Below are positions 26,853 to 34,961 of a DNA stretch of 64,000 nt, in pieces. The first letter of the stretch is position 1. Every line of letters starts with the position of its first letter. Below the pieces are notes generated by a model. It saw nothing but the letters and a program-made list of their open reading frames with translations. It did no database searches and was not told the DNA's origin. The stretch is from JADKAV01 sp963704075 (GTDB lineage Bacteria > Actinomycetota > Actinomycetes > S36-B12 > UBA10799). The position numbers and the translations under genes are program-made. The DNA is taken from NCBI GenBank assembly GCA_963704075.1, contig CAVPGV010000006.1, positions 62,001-126,000 on the forward strand, written 5' to 3'.

Positions 26853-28064
26853 TCACGCAGGGCTACCCGGCTGCGACAACACGTTACGGCTGTCAGGCGA
26901 GTCCTCGTCGATGCGCGACCAGTACCAGAGCACGCACGCGGCGGCCACGATCAGCGTGAGCCAGGTGAACGTGTTGCCGAAGAAGATCTGGTCGTTCTGG
27001 GGGTCGGCGAGGATCTGCGCGGTCTGCGACGGTCTGACCACGCCGTAGAGCAGCGCGCTGGCCAGCACGGCTGCCAAACCCTGCAGCAGCACCACCGGCC
27101 GGTCGGGAAGCGCCGCCACCAGCAGCAGCGGCAGGATCAGGATCCAGTGGGCGGTCCAACTGATCGGCGAGACGAGCAGCATTGCGGCCAGGATCAGCGC
27201 ATCGGTCAGATGTGGAAATGTGCCATACAGATGATGGGCCACCACCATCGCACCCACGACGATCAGCCCGGCCAGGACCAGCCACGCGATCTGAGTGGTC
27301 GCGGTGTCGCCGAGCAGTCGCTGCAGCATGCCGTTGATCGACTGGTTGCTGATGTAGTCGACACCCACCCGGTCGGCCTGCAGGAATGTGCCCGTCCAGT
27401 AGACCCATGTCGCTTTCGGGAAGACGACTGCCGCCACCGCTGTCGCGGCGAGGAACGTGCCGATGCTGACCATCGCCGGCCGCACCCGTTTCGTGGCCAG
27501 GAAGTAGACCGCCAGCAGGAGCGGGGTGAGTTTGACCGCCGCCGCGACGCCGGTCAGGACACCTTGCGGCAGCCTGCCGGTTCGATGGCTGAGGTCGAGG
27601 ACCAGGAACGCCGCGAGCAGTATGTTGATCTGACCGAACTTGAGCCCCGATTCGGTGGGTTCCATGGCCAGCGTGAAGGCGATGGTCACCGCGTAGACCG
27701 TCGGGGTGTGGAAACGTTCGGCCGCGAAGTTGCGCACGCAGATCCACGCGTAGCCGACCACGGCGATCAGTGTGATGGCCGTCCACACCACCTGGGCGCT
27801 GACCTGCGACAGCCAGGACACCGGGGTCAGGAACAGGATCGCGAAGGGTGGGTACAGGTACGGCAGTCCGACGGAGGTGAACCGTGCGCCGTACAGATCG
27901 CCGCCGGCCCAGGCGACCTCCGCGGCATCGCGGTACACGTCGAGGTCCAGCAGGTACTCGTCGGAGGCGATGGTGATGTAGTTCCAGCACAATGCCACCG
28001 CGACCCCGATGGCCACCCATCCGATCGGGCTCAGTTGCGCGACGACCCGTCGAAGCAATCGCAC
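26853..28064 (-). CDS. GT87-family (DUF2029) polyprenyl-phosphate mannosyltransferase-like membrane protein
   Basis: A 403-residue polytopic membrane protein with about ten helices. The first extracytoplasmic loop carries DLDVYRDAAEVAWAGGDLYG, matching the acidic catalytic motif of GT-C enzymes, and LYPPFAILFLTPVSWL follows. The PimE-related GT87 family uses polyprenyl-phosphate mannose to extend cell-envelope glycolipids. The acceptor cannot be told from sequence. It starts nine bases after crp on the same strand and is probably co-transcribed with it. Confidence 0.85.
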   Translation of the reverse strand: MRLLRRVVAQLSPIGWVAIGVAVALCWNYITIASDEYLLDLDVYRDAAEVAWAGGDLYGARFTSVGLPYLYPPFAILFLTPVSWLSQVSAQVVWTAITLIAVVGYAWICVRNFAAERFHTPTVYAVTIAFTLAMEPTESGLKFGQINILLAAFLVLDLSHRTGRLPQGVLTGVAAAVKLTPLLLAVYFLATKRVRPAMVSIGTFLAATAVAAVVFPKATWVYWTGTFLQADRVGVDYISNQSINGMLQRLLGDTATTQIAWLVLAGLIVVGAMVVAHHLYGTFPHLTDALILAAMLLVSPISWTAHWILILPLLLVAALPDRPVVLLQGLAAVLASALLYGVVRPSQTAQILADPQNDQIFFGNTFTWLTLIVAAACVLWYWSRIDEDSPDSRNVLSQPGSPA

Positions 28065-28073
28065 CGCCCCCGG

Positions 28074-28748
28074 TCAGCGGGCGCGGCGTTGCAGGCGGTC
28101 GATGTCGATGAGCACCACGGAGCGCGACTCGAGCCGGATCCAGCCGCGACTGGCGAAGTCGGCCAGCGCCTTGTTGACGGTCTCCCGCGAAGCGCCCACG
28201 AGTTGTGCCAGTTCCTCCTGGGTCATGTCGTGCGTCACGTGCAGCCCGTCGGGCAGCTGACGGCCGAACTTGTCACCGAGATCCAGCAGGATCTTCGCGA
28301 TTCTGCCCGGAACGTCGGAGAAGACCAGGTCCGCCATGGCCTCGTTGGTGCGGCGCAGACGTTGGGCCAGTGCCTGCAGCAGGGCCTCGGCCACCTCCGG
28401 GCGGCCGGTGAGCCAGGGGCGAAGCGCCGAGTGGCCCAGCGCGATCAGCGTCGCGTCGGTCAGCGCGGTGGCGGTGGCCGTGCGGGGACCGGGGTCGAAC
28501 AGTGAGAGTTCACCGAGCAGTTCGCCGGGGCCGAGGATCGCCAGCAGGCTCTCCCGGCCGTCGGAAGCCGTGTGTCCGAGCTTGACCTTGCCCTCGGTGA
28601 TGACGAACATCCGGTCGCCGGGCTCACCTTCGAGGAAGAGGTCCTGGCCCTTGGCAAGGCGGACCTCGACCGTCGAGGCTCGCAGGGCGGCGGCGGCCTC
28701 CTCATCAAGGGCGCTGAACAGCGGGGCTTGGCGTATGACGTCGTCCAC
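28074..28748 (-). CDS. crp: Crp/Fnr-family cyclic-nucleotide-binding regulator
   Basis: A 224-residue protein. Residues 1-115 form the cyclic-nucleotide-binding barrel (FLEGEPGDRMFVITEGKVKLG, GELSLFDPGPRTATATA with the cAMP-contact RT). The C-terminal winged helix is QEELAQLVGASRETVNKALADF. This is the conserved actinobacterial Crp (counterpart of Rv3676). The start is the GTG at 28748, giving the usual VDDVIRQAPLFSAL N-terminus; an ATG at 28781 in frame would add eleven unlikely residues. It lies between rsiG and the GT87 gene on the minus strand. Confidence 0.92.
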   Translation of the reverse strand: MDDVIRQAPLFSALDEEAAAALRASTVEVRLAKGQDLFLEGEPGDRMFVITEGKVKLGHTASDGRESLLAILGPGELLGELSLFDPGPRTATATALTDATLIALGHSALRPWLTGRPEVAEALLQALAQRLRRTNEAMADLVFSDVPGRIAKILLDLGDKFGRQLPDGLHVTHDMTQEELAQLVGASRETVNKALADFASRGWIRLESRSVVLIDIDRLQRRAR

Positions 28749-28794
28749 GATTGACAGTGTGGCCCAGGAAACGGCCTTCATGCCCGGCGTTGAC

Positions 28795-29274
28795 CTAAGC
28801 GTTACGTCGCTGGGTCGGTAGGGCCGTCAGGGCCAGGGCCGGATTTGTCCGGTATCGGGCGATCAGTTCGGCCGTCACGGCATCGATCTGGCGGTGCAGC
28901 GCCCGGCGATTGGTCGACAATACCCGTTCCATCGCCTGCAACAGGGCGGTGTACGCGGCGCACTGTTCCTCATCGTCCGGGTCGACGACCCGGCTCCATA
29001 GGGAATGCGCTTCGGGCATCGATGTGTCGATGTCGGCCGGATGCAGTCCCAGCGCTTGCCACCGCCGGGGTGCGCTCGACACCTCCTGCAACGCCGATCG
29101 CACGTCTTCGGTGTCCACCTCGTTGCCGCGGCTGAGCATGTCCAGGCGAGCCTGGAACAGCCGGCGCCAATAGGACACCCGGCTCTCCTCGTCGGAAAGG
29201 TGGTGGCGCAGGATCCGCAGATCGTCCAAGGACAGTTCAGCCAGCAGCGCCGGCGCTTCCTGGAACGTTGTCAT
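28795..29274 (-). CDS. rsiG: RsiG-like cyclic-di-GMP-dependent anti-sigma factor
   Basis: A 159-residue mostly helical protein. The helix starting at LSLDDLRILRHH carries ESRVSYWRRLFQARLD, an exact match to the RsiG cyclic-di-GMP signature E-x3-S-x2-R-x3-Q-x3-D. A second helix carries ERVLSTNRRALHRQID, the same pattern with His in place of Gln, followed by AVTAELIARYR. RsiG sequesters the WhiG-type flagellar/sporulation sigma factor when bound to cyclic-di-GMP. No sigma gene is in the window. The ATG at 29274 has no strong Shine-Dalgarno. It lies 46 bases upstream of crp on the same strand and is divergent from nth. Confidence 0.82.
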   Translation of the reverse strand: MTTFQEAPALLAELSLDDLRILRHHLSDEESRVSYWRRLFQARLDMLSRGNEVDTEDVRSALQEVSSAPRRWQALGLHPADIDTSMPEAHSLWSRVVDPDDEEQCAAYTALLQAMERVLSTNRRALHRQIDAVTAELIARYRTNPALALTALPTQRRNA

Positions 29275-29421
29275 GCTGGCTCTATCGGCCCGATCACCCA
29301 TCACCCTGACCACTCGATCGTGTGGTTGGACCCAACGGGTGTCCTCCGACCGAGTGGCGTCGCGCTTGACGAACCGTGGTGCGTGCCCAACGGTGGCGGG
29401 GATCCCGGTGGCTCGGGCGCG

Positions 29422-29427
29422 TACCCT
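29422..29427 (+). promoter_or_regulatory. -10 element of leaderless nth operon
   Basis: TACCCT lies six bases before the GTG start of nth at 29434, with no Shine-Dalgarno sequence. Same geometry as several other starts in the window. Confidence 0.55.
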
Positions 29428-29433
29428 GGGGCG

Positions 29434-30126
29434 GTGGAACAACGTCCTCCGGTCGCGCTGGTACGAAGGGCCCGGGCCGTGGACCGGATCCTTCAGCAGG
29501 TCTACCCCGACGCCCACTGCGAACTCGATTTCCGCGATGCGTACGAATTGCTGGTGGCCACGATCCTCAGTGCGCAGTGCACCGACGAACGCGTCAACCA
29601 GGTGACACCGGCACTCTTCGAGCGCTACCCGGATCCGGTCGCACTGGCCGCTGCGGACCGGGCCGACCTCGAGGAGATCATCCGTTCCACCGGTTTCTTC
29701 CGCAACAAGGCTGCTTCGTTGCAGGCGATGGCCGCCCGCGTCTGCGAGAAGTACCACGGACAGATCCCACGCCCCATGTCGGCATTGACGACCCTGCCCG
29801 GGGTGGGGCGCAAGACCGCGCATGTCGTGCGGGGCAACGCGTTCGACCAGCCGGGTTTCACCGTGGACACCCATGTGGCCCGGCTTTCGCAGCGGCTCGG
29901 ATGGACCACGCAGACCGATCCGGTGCGCATCGAGTATGCACTCGACGCCCTGTTCCCGCGCAAGGACCGCACCATGGTCTCGCATCGTCTGATCTTCCAC
30001 GGTCGTCGATGCTGCTTCGCCCGCAAACCGGCGTGCGGGGCATGCCCGGTGGCGCGGTTGTGCCCCTCGCGGGATCTCGGCGAGCAGGACCCGGTCCGCG
30101 CGGAGAAGATGATCAAGCGGCCATGA
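29434..30126 (+). CDS. nth: Endonuclease III
   Basis: A 230-residue bifunctional DNA glycosylase/AP lyase for oxidised pyrimidines. It has the helix-hairpin-helix LPGVGRKTAHVVRGNAF with catalytic Lys, the VDTHVARLSQRLGW motif with catalytic Asp, and the four-cysteine cluster C-x6-C-x2-C-x5-C (CFARKPACGACPVARLC and the preceding residues). GTG start at 29434 from the leaderless promoter. Its TGA overlaps the ATG of the CoA-type Nudix gene. Counterpart of Rv3674c. Confidence 0.96.
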   Translation: MEQRPPVALVRRARAVDRILQQVYPDAHCELDFRDAYELLVATILSAQCTDERVNQVTPALFERYPDPVALAAADRADLEEIIRSTGFFRNKAASLQAMAARVCEKYHGQIPRPMSALTTLPGVGRKTAHVVRGNAFDQPGFTVDTHVARLSQRLGWTTQTDPVRIEYALDALFPRKDRTMVSHRLIFHGRRCCFARKPACGACPVARLCPSRDLGEQDPVRAEKMIKRP

Positions 30127-30788
30127 GCAGCGGAACAGCGCACAGCGAAAGTGAGTCATCCGAGAACGTCCCGGGCTGGCTTCGGCCGCTGGTGATGGCC
30201 ACGCGCGACCTCGACCCCGACGAACTGACCCGGTTCACCCCACCGGACGAATCGGGTCGTCGTTCGGCGGTACTGATCCTGTTCGGTGATGGCGAGGACG
30301 GCCCGGACGTGCTGCTCATCCAGCGCGCGCAGGACATGCGCTCGCACGCCGGTCAGCCCGCGTTCCCGGGTGGGGCCGAGGACCCCGAGGACGACGGACC
30401 GGTGGGGGCGGCCCTGCGCGAGGCGCAGGAGGAGACCGGTCTCGAACCGTCCGGTGTGGACGTCCTGCACTGCCTGCCGGACGTCTGGCTGCCACCCAGC
30501 GGTTTTGTGGTGACCCCCGTTCTCGGCTGGTGGCGCCGGCCCTCGCCGATCAGTGCGATGGATCCCGCCGAGGTCTCCGACGTGCACCGAGTCCCCATCA
30601 CAGAACTCACCGATCCCGCCAACCGGGTGAACGTTCGGCACCCCAGTGGTTACGTCGGACCCGGCTTCACGGTGCGCGACATGTTGGTCTGGGGATTCAC
30701 CGCCCACCTGCTGGACCGGATCCTCGCGCTCGGCGGCTGGGAGCGTAGTTGGGATCCGGGACGTATCGTGGACATCGGATGGACATGA
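30123..30788 (+). CDS. CoA-pyrophosphatase-type Nudix hydrolase
   Basis: A 221-residue protein. VLLIQRAQDMRSHAGQPAFP is the CoA-binding motif of the NUDT7/CoA diphosphatase group and runs directly into the Nudix box GGAEDPEDDG ... AALREAQEETGL. It would cleave CoA or acyl-CoA to phosphopantetheine and ADP. Starts at ATG 30123 overlapping nth by four bases; followed 28 bases later by marP. In M. tuberculosis the corresponding gene, Rv3672c, is also next to marP. Confidence 0.93.
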   Translation: MSSGTAHSESESSENVPGWLRPLVMATRDLDPDELTRFTPPDESGRRSAVLILFGDGEDGPDVLLIQRAQDMRSHAGQPAFPGGAEDPEDDGPVGAALREAQEETGLEPSGVDVLHCLPDVWLPPSGFVVTPVLGWWRRPSPISAMDPAEVSDVHRVPITELTDPANRVNVRHPSGYVGPGFTVRDMLVWGFTAHLLDRILALGGWERSWDPGRIVDIGWT

Positions 30789-30816
30789 TGACGGCCCCGC
30801 GCGATCGGATCACCCC

Positions 30817-32004
30817 ATGGGGGTAGTTGATCTGATCATCCTCGGCGTGCTGCTCTTGGTCGCCCTCATCGGGTGGCATCAAGGGTTGGTCCGCAGTGCC
30901 CTGTCCCTGGTCGGCACCATCGGCGGCGGACTGCTCGCCGCGGCCAGCCTCCCCTGGATCTTGAGCAACCTCGGCGCGCTGGGACCGGCCGCAGCAGCCA
31001 TCAGCGTCGGTGTCGTGCTCGCCGGAGTGGGCTTGGGAAACGCGGTGGTCGTCACCCTGGGACGTCCGCTGTGGATGGCGTTGCAGGTGGGTCCTGCTCG
31101 CGTCGTGGATGCCGCAGCGGGCGCGGTGATGAGCCTGTTCGCCGGGCTCATCGCGATGTGGCTCGTGGCTGCCACCGTGGCGTCCCTGCCCTCCCCCACG
31201 TTGGCGTCGGCGGTGCGCTCCTCGGCGCTGCTGCAGCAGGTCGAACGTCTCGCCCCGTCACAAGCCACCGACTTGGCGTACTCGGTGCGGCAACTGCTGG
31301 ACCAGGTGCACCTGCCGGAGGTCTTCTTCGGCCTCGAAGGGCTGCCCGGCAACAAGGTGCCCAAACCGCCCAAGAACGTGTCCGACGCCGCAGTTGTCGC
31401 CAGCCAATCCGTGCTTCGCGTCTCCGGTCCCACCCCGGCGTGCGGCCAGGGCTCGACCGGTTCCGGCTTCGTGTACGCCACCGACCGCATCGCGACCAAC
31501 GCGCATGTCGTGGCAGGGATGAGCCAGGTCCGGGTGGCGGCCTCCGACGGTCGCTCGTGGGGTGCGGACGTGGTCTACTTCAACGCCGACCTCGACCTGG
31601 CGGTGCTGTTCGTCCCCGGCCTCGGCGTCAGGCCCCTGGAAGCCGCTCGGCAGGTGCAGGACTCCGACCCGGCGGTCATCGCGGGCTACCCGGGAGGCGG
31701 ACCCTTGGACCTGCGTAGCGCCCGCATCGTCACCCGCACATCCGAGAGCCCGGTGTTCTCCGACAACATTTATGGCACGCCCACGAAACCCCGCGAGATC
31801 TTCGTCGTGCGTGGCCGGGTCATCCCGGGCAACTCCGGTGGTCCACTGCTGACTCGTGACGGACGTTTCGCAGGAGTAATCTTCGCGAGTTCGCAGCAGT
31901 ACAAGCGCACCGGTTTCGCACTGACGAACAAGACCGTGGGTCAAGCCCTGCGCAACGCCGCCGACCGCAACATCCCGGTCGAGACCGGGACGTGCTCGCG
32001 GTAG
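30817..32004 (+). CDS. marP: Membrane-anchored periplasmic serine protease (MarP-like)
   Basis: A 395-residue protein. Residues 1-125 contain four membrane helices of the CvpA type. The periplasmic trypsin-like domain has catalytic His230 (TNAHVV), Asp260 (ADLDLAVL) and Ser340 (PGNSGGPLL). Cys209 and Cys393 match the two cysteines that form the activating disulfide of mycobacterial MarP (397 residues), which is needed for acid and oxidative stress survival. The ATG at 30817 starts the hydrophobic segment. It is the third gene of the nth-Nudix-marP operon and ends in a region of repeats. Confidence 0.93.
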   Translation: MGVVDLIILGVLLLVALIGWHQGLVRSALSLVGTIGGGLLAAASLPWILSNLGALGPAAAAISVGVVLAGVGLGNAVVVTLGRPLWMALQVGPARVVDAAAGAVMSLFAGLIAMWLVAATVASLPSPTLASAVRSSALLQQVERLAPSQATDLAYSVRQLLDQVHLPEVFFGLEGLPGNKVPKPPKNVSDAAVVASQSVLRVSGPTPACGQGSTGSGFVYATDRIATNAHVVAGMSQVRVAASDGRSWGADVVYFNADLDLAVLFVPGLGVRPLEAARQVQDSDPAVIAGYPGGGPLDLRSARIVTRTSESPVFSDNIYGTPTKPREIFVVRGRVIPGNSGGPLLTRDGRFAGVIFASSQQYKRTGFALTNKTVGQALRNAADRNIPVETGTCSR

Positions 32005-32338
32005 TCGGTGGACGGGCAAGGTGGCCGACCGGAGTCGCGGGTGTCAAAGATGGTGAATATCGCGTCACTGGGTGCGCAGATGTTTGCACGCTCGCCTGTG
32101 GTGTGAGCGTGGGGCTGTCACTCGGGCCGCGGGCCGGTGGGCACAGGCGTTGGAGTGTACGGATGTGAGAGTTGGGCACGGGCGTTGGAATCCGCGGAGT
32201 TGCGCGGGCCGTCCAAGTCCAACCTCTGTGCCGATGCCCAACGGTTGTGCCGAATCTGGGGAAGTGGCCCGTTACCTGCGTTCTAGCCCGTACGGAGCGG
32301 GTCATAACGCAGGTAGCGGGCCATTTCACCCAACGCTC
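32005..32338. repeat. Intergenic repeat region downstream of marP
   Basis: No gene is supported here. Copies of a dispersed repeat lie at 32165-32189, 32197-32231 and 32238-32250; each has a counterpart at 51497-51573. An imperfect inverted repeat of about 30 bp per arm spans 32261-32328 (TGGCCCG and CGGGCCA ends, CCTGCGTT/AACGCAGG inside). It lies between convergent genes and may be a terminator or mobile non-coding element. Confidence 0.65.
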
Positions 32339-33257
32339 CTACCCGTTGGAGTCCAGCCACTCCAGCAGCATCGGCAGCACGACGTCCGGACGTTCCTCGT
32401 GCGGAAAGTGCCCACACTCGTCGATCGGCGCCAACGTGTAGGGCCCCGCCACGTAGTCCTGGCTGCCGGTGGTCGTGGCGGGCAGAACGGTGGGGTCCTG
32501 TTGACCATGGATGTGCAGGACCGGTTGCTGGATGGGCTCCGCGGCCATCAACGTGTTGAACCGGCGGCCATCGGCGCGCACGTAACTGCGCCAGGCCCAT
32601 CGGTGGTACTCCATCGCGCAGTGCGCGGTGTTGCCCTGCAGGAACGCCGCCCGGAAGCGCGTCGGAGACCTCAGGGGTGAGCCAGTCGCGGCGCACGGAC
32701 CAGGCGTCGAGGACCTCGGCGACCCTGATCGCGTTGTCAGCGGCGAAGTCCCGCTCGGGCAACCACGGCCACTGGTAGCGCAGTGCGTAGCGCCAGGCCT
32801 TCACCTGGGGTTGCATTCGTGCGGCCTCCCGCAGGCGCACCGGATGTGGTGCCGAGATCGCGGTCAGTGCCCTGACCAGCCGCGAGCGCCGGGCCGCGGT
32901 CCAGCCGATGTGGGCGCCCCAGCCGTGGCCGACGATGACGGCCGACGGTTCGCCGAGGCAGGCGATCACCCCCAGGACGTCGTTGGACAGAGTCGTCGGA
33001 TCGTACCCACGTGGCGCGTGATCGGATCCGGCATAGCCGCGCAGGTCCATCGCCGCCGCCCGGTAGCCCTGTGCCGCCAGCGCGGGAAGGTACTCCCGCC
33101 AGGTCCACCAGAACTGGGGGAAGCCGTGCAGGAAGAGGACCAGTGGGCCCTCGCCGGCCTCCACGAGATGGAACTGCGCACCGTTGGCCGGGACGAGGCG
33201 GTGGGTCCACGGCCCCGGCGCGTGGATCGCCTCGTACGGCGTCACCGCAAGAGGCAC
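32339..33257 (-). CDS. Alpha/beta hydrolase, epoxide-hydrolase-like (EphE-type), frameshifted
   Basis: An alpha/beta hydrolase of about 305 residues. FLHGFPQFWWTWREYLPALAA (oxyanion HGFP motif), MDLRGYAGSDHAPRGY and IVGHGWGAHIGWTAARR are typical of soluble epoxide hydrolases; the nucleophile elbow here reads GHGWGA, so Gly replaces the usual Asp or Ser. The second half, with LHIHGQQDPTVLP and CGHFPHEERPDVV (catalytic His), is in another frame. One extra base near 32653-32656 separates them; removing it gives DALRAAFLQGN. Counterpart of EphE (Rv3670) by position. The missing nucleophile makes a non-enzymatic or unusual hydrolase possible. Confidence 0.82.
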
Positions 33258-33262
33258 CTCGA

Positions 33263-33652
33263 CTAACCGCTGAACGTCGACTTGGTCGCCTCGAGCGCGG
33301 CGATCGAGTGCTCAGGGCCGCTCACGGTCTTGGCGCGGCGGATGCCGACGAACGTGATGATGGCTCCCACGATCAGCAGGAACAACGTCACGATGCCGAA
33401 GCCGGCCCAGACCGGCAGCCCGAACTGCACCAGTACGTAGGCGATGGTCACGAGCAGGAAGATCGCCCCGATGCCCAGGATGGACGCGCCGGCGACGATC
33501 ATTCCGATCGACGACCCCGCGGTCTTGACACTCTCCTTGACCTCGGCCTTGGTCAGTTCGATCTGCTGCTTGACCAGCTCGGTGGTGTCGGCAGCCGCCG
33601 AGCGCACCAGCTCGATGAGGCCCGGGTCGGTCTGCTTCTCGGTAATCGCCAT
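33263..33652 (-). CDS. Phage-holin-like/DUF1469-type membrane protein
   Basis: A 129-residue protein. A helical N-terminal half (ELVRSAAADTTELVKQQIELTKAEVKESVKTAG) leads into two membrane helices (about 55-77 and 84-105) and a short charged tail. This is the conserved small membrane protein beside nhaA, acs and ephE in actinobacteria (Rv3669), annotated as phage holin family although no prophage is near. The ATG at 33652 follows the nhaA stop by four bases, so co-transcription with nhaA is likely. Confidence 0.83.
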   Translation of the reverse strand: MAITEKQTDPGLIELVRSAAADTTELVKQQIELTKAEVKESVKTAGSSIGMIVAGASILGIGAIFLLVTIAYVLVQFGLPVWAGFGIVTLFLLIVGAIITFVGIRRAKTVSGPEHSIAALEATKSTFSG

Positions 33653-33656
33653 GGGA

Positions 33657-34961
33657 TCAGGGTAGTCCGCGCTCGCTTTCGTAGACGTCCGGAATCCCAT
33701 CTTTGTCGTCGTCGCGTTCATCCACGTCGTACATGCGCCGGTACGAGCGGGCCCGGATCCGCAGGGCGACGATCGCGAAGAGCGCTGACATGACACTGGC
33801 CGCGAAGATCGCGATCTTGGCGTACTCCTGGGTCTCGCTGCCGTCGTCGAAGGCGAGCTCGGCGATCAGCAGGGAGACCGTGAAGCCGATACCGGCGAGC
33901 ATCCCCACAGCGCTGATGTCCAGCCAGGACAACCCCCTGGCCAAGGAGGCCCGCGTGAACTTGGCGGTGAACCACGCCCCGAGCAGCACGCCGACCGGCT
34001 TGCCGAGGACCAGGCCCAGGATCACGCCGATTGCCACCGGGTTCTCGAACGCTTCGGTCAAACTCTGGCCCCGGAGGTCGATACCCGCGGCGAAGAACGC
34101 GAACACCGGGATGCAGAAGCCCGCGGAAATGGGGTGCACGATGTGCTGGACGCGTTCGGCCGGCGCTTCTTCCTCGCCGGGATCCTCCTTGATCCGGGTC
34201 AGCATGGCCAGCGCGACGCCCGCGACGGTCGCGTGGACACCCGCATCGTGCATGAAGGCCCAGGCGAGGAACGCCAGGGGCAGGTACACCAGCGGTGAGG
34301 TGATGCGGGCCCGCTGGGCCAGCCAGTAGCCGAGCATGCACAACAGGGAGGCGGCGAAGGCCAGGGGCTGGAATTTGTCGGAGTAGAAGATTGCGATCAC
34401 GGTGATCGCGCCGAGGTCGTCGACCACCGCCAGGGTCAGCAGGAAGGCGCGCAGGGCCACCGGCAGCCGGCGGCCCGCCACGGCGAGCACAGCCAACGCG
34501 AACGCGATGTCGGTGGCCATCGGGATCCCCCAGCCGGCGGGATCACCGTCGGTGGCCGACAGGTTGACCGCGGCGTAGATGGCCGCGGGGACGATCATGC
34601 CGCCCAATGCGGCCGCCACGGGTACCGCCGCCTGCGACAGCTTGCTCAAGGAGCCCTTGACCAACTCGTGTTTGAGCTCGAGTCCAGCGACGAAGAAGAA
34701 CACCGCGAGCAGGCCGTCGGCGGCCCACTTGTTCAGGGTCAGGTTGAGATTCAGCGCCTCCGGACCGATCGTGAAGTCGCTGAGCTCCTGATAGGCGTCG
34801 CCCCACGGGGAGTTCGCCAGAACCAGGGCCATCACCGCTGCCAGTATGAGCAGCCCGCCGCCCACGGTCTCGTCGCGCAACTGGCGCAGGACCCAGACGC
34901 GCTCGGTCAGCGGCAGCCGCTCGAACACTTCTGCCGATTGCCGCTGTTGGTTAGTCGTCAC
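33657..34961 (-). CDS. nhaA: Na+/H+ antiporter NhaA
   Basis: A 434-residue antiporter with the ion-binding pair in LAVVDDLGAI, MATDIAFALAVL, and about eleven helices. It exports sodium in exchange for protons. The start is the GTG at 34961, overlapping the end of acs by eleven bases. The cytosolic C-terminus has an unusual charged extension with DDDKDGIPDVYESE, resembling the calcium-binding loops of thrombospondin type 3 repeats. Same neighbourhood as in Streptomyces (acs-nhaA). Confidence 0.95.
   Translation of the reverse strand: MTTNQQRQSAEVFERLPLTERVWVLRQLRDETVGGGLLILAAVMALVLANSPWGDAYQELSDFTIGPEALNLNLTLNKWAADGLLAVFFFVAGLELKHELVKGSLSKLSQAAVPVAAALGGMIVPAAIYAAVNLSATDGDPAGWGIPMATDIAFALAVLAVAGRRLPVALRAFLLTLAVVDDLGAITVIAIFYSDKFQPLAFAASLLCMLGYWLAQRARITSPLVYLPLAFLAWAFMHDAGVHATVAGVALAMLTRIKEDPGEEEAPAERVQHIVHPISAGFCIPVFAFFAAGIDLRGQSLTEAFENPVAIGVILGLVLGKPVGVLLGAWFTAKFTRASLARGLSWLDISAVGMLAGIGFTVSLLIAELAFDDGSETQEYAKIAIFAASVMSALFAIVALRIRARSYRRMYDVDERDDDKDGIPDVYESERGLP

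Noticed and set aside
33263..33652. Prophage remnant suggested by holin-like gene
   Set aside because: The small membrane protein belongs to a conserved chromosomal neighbourhood; no other phage gene is near.
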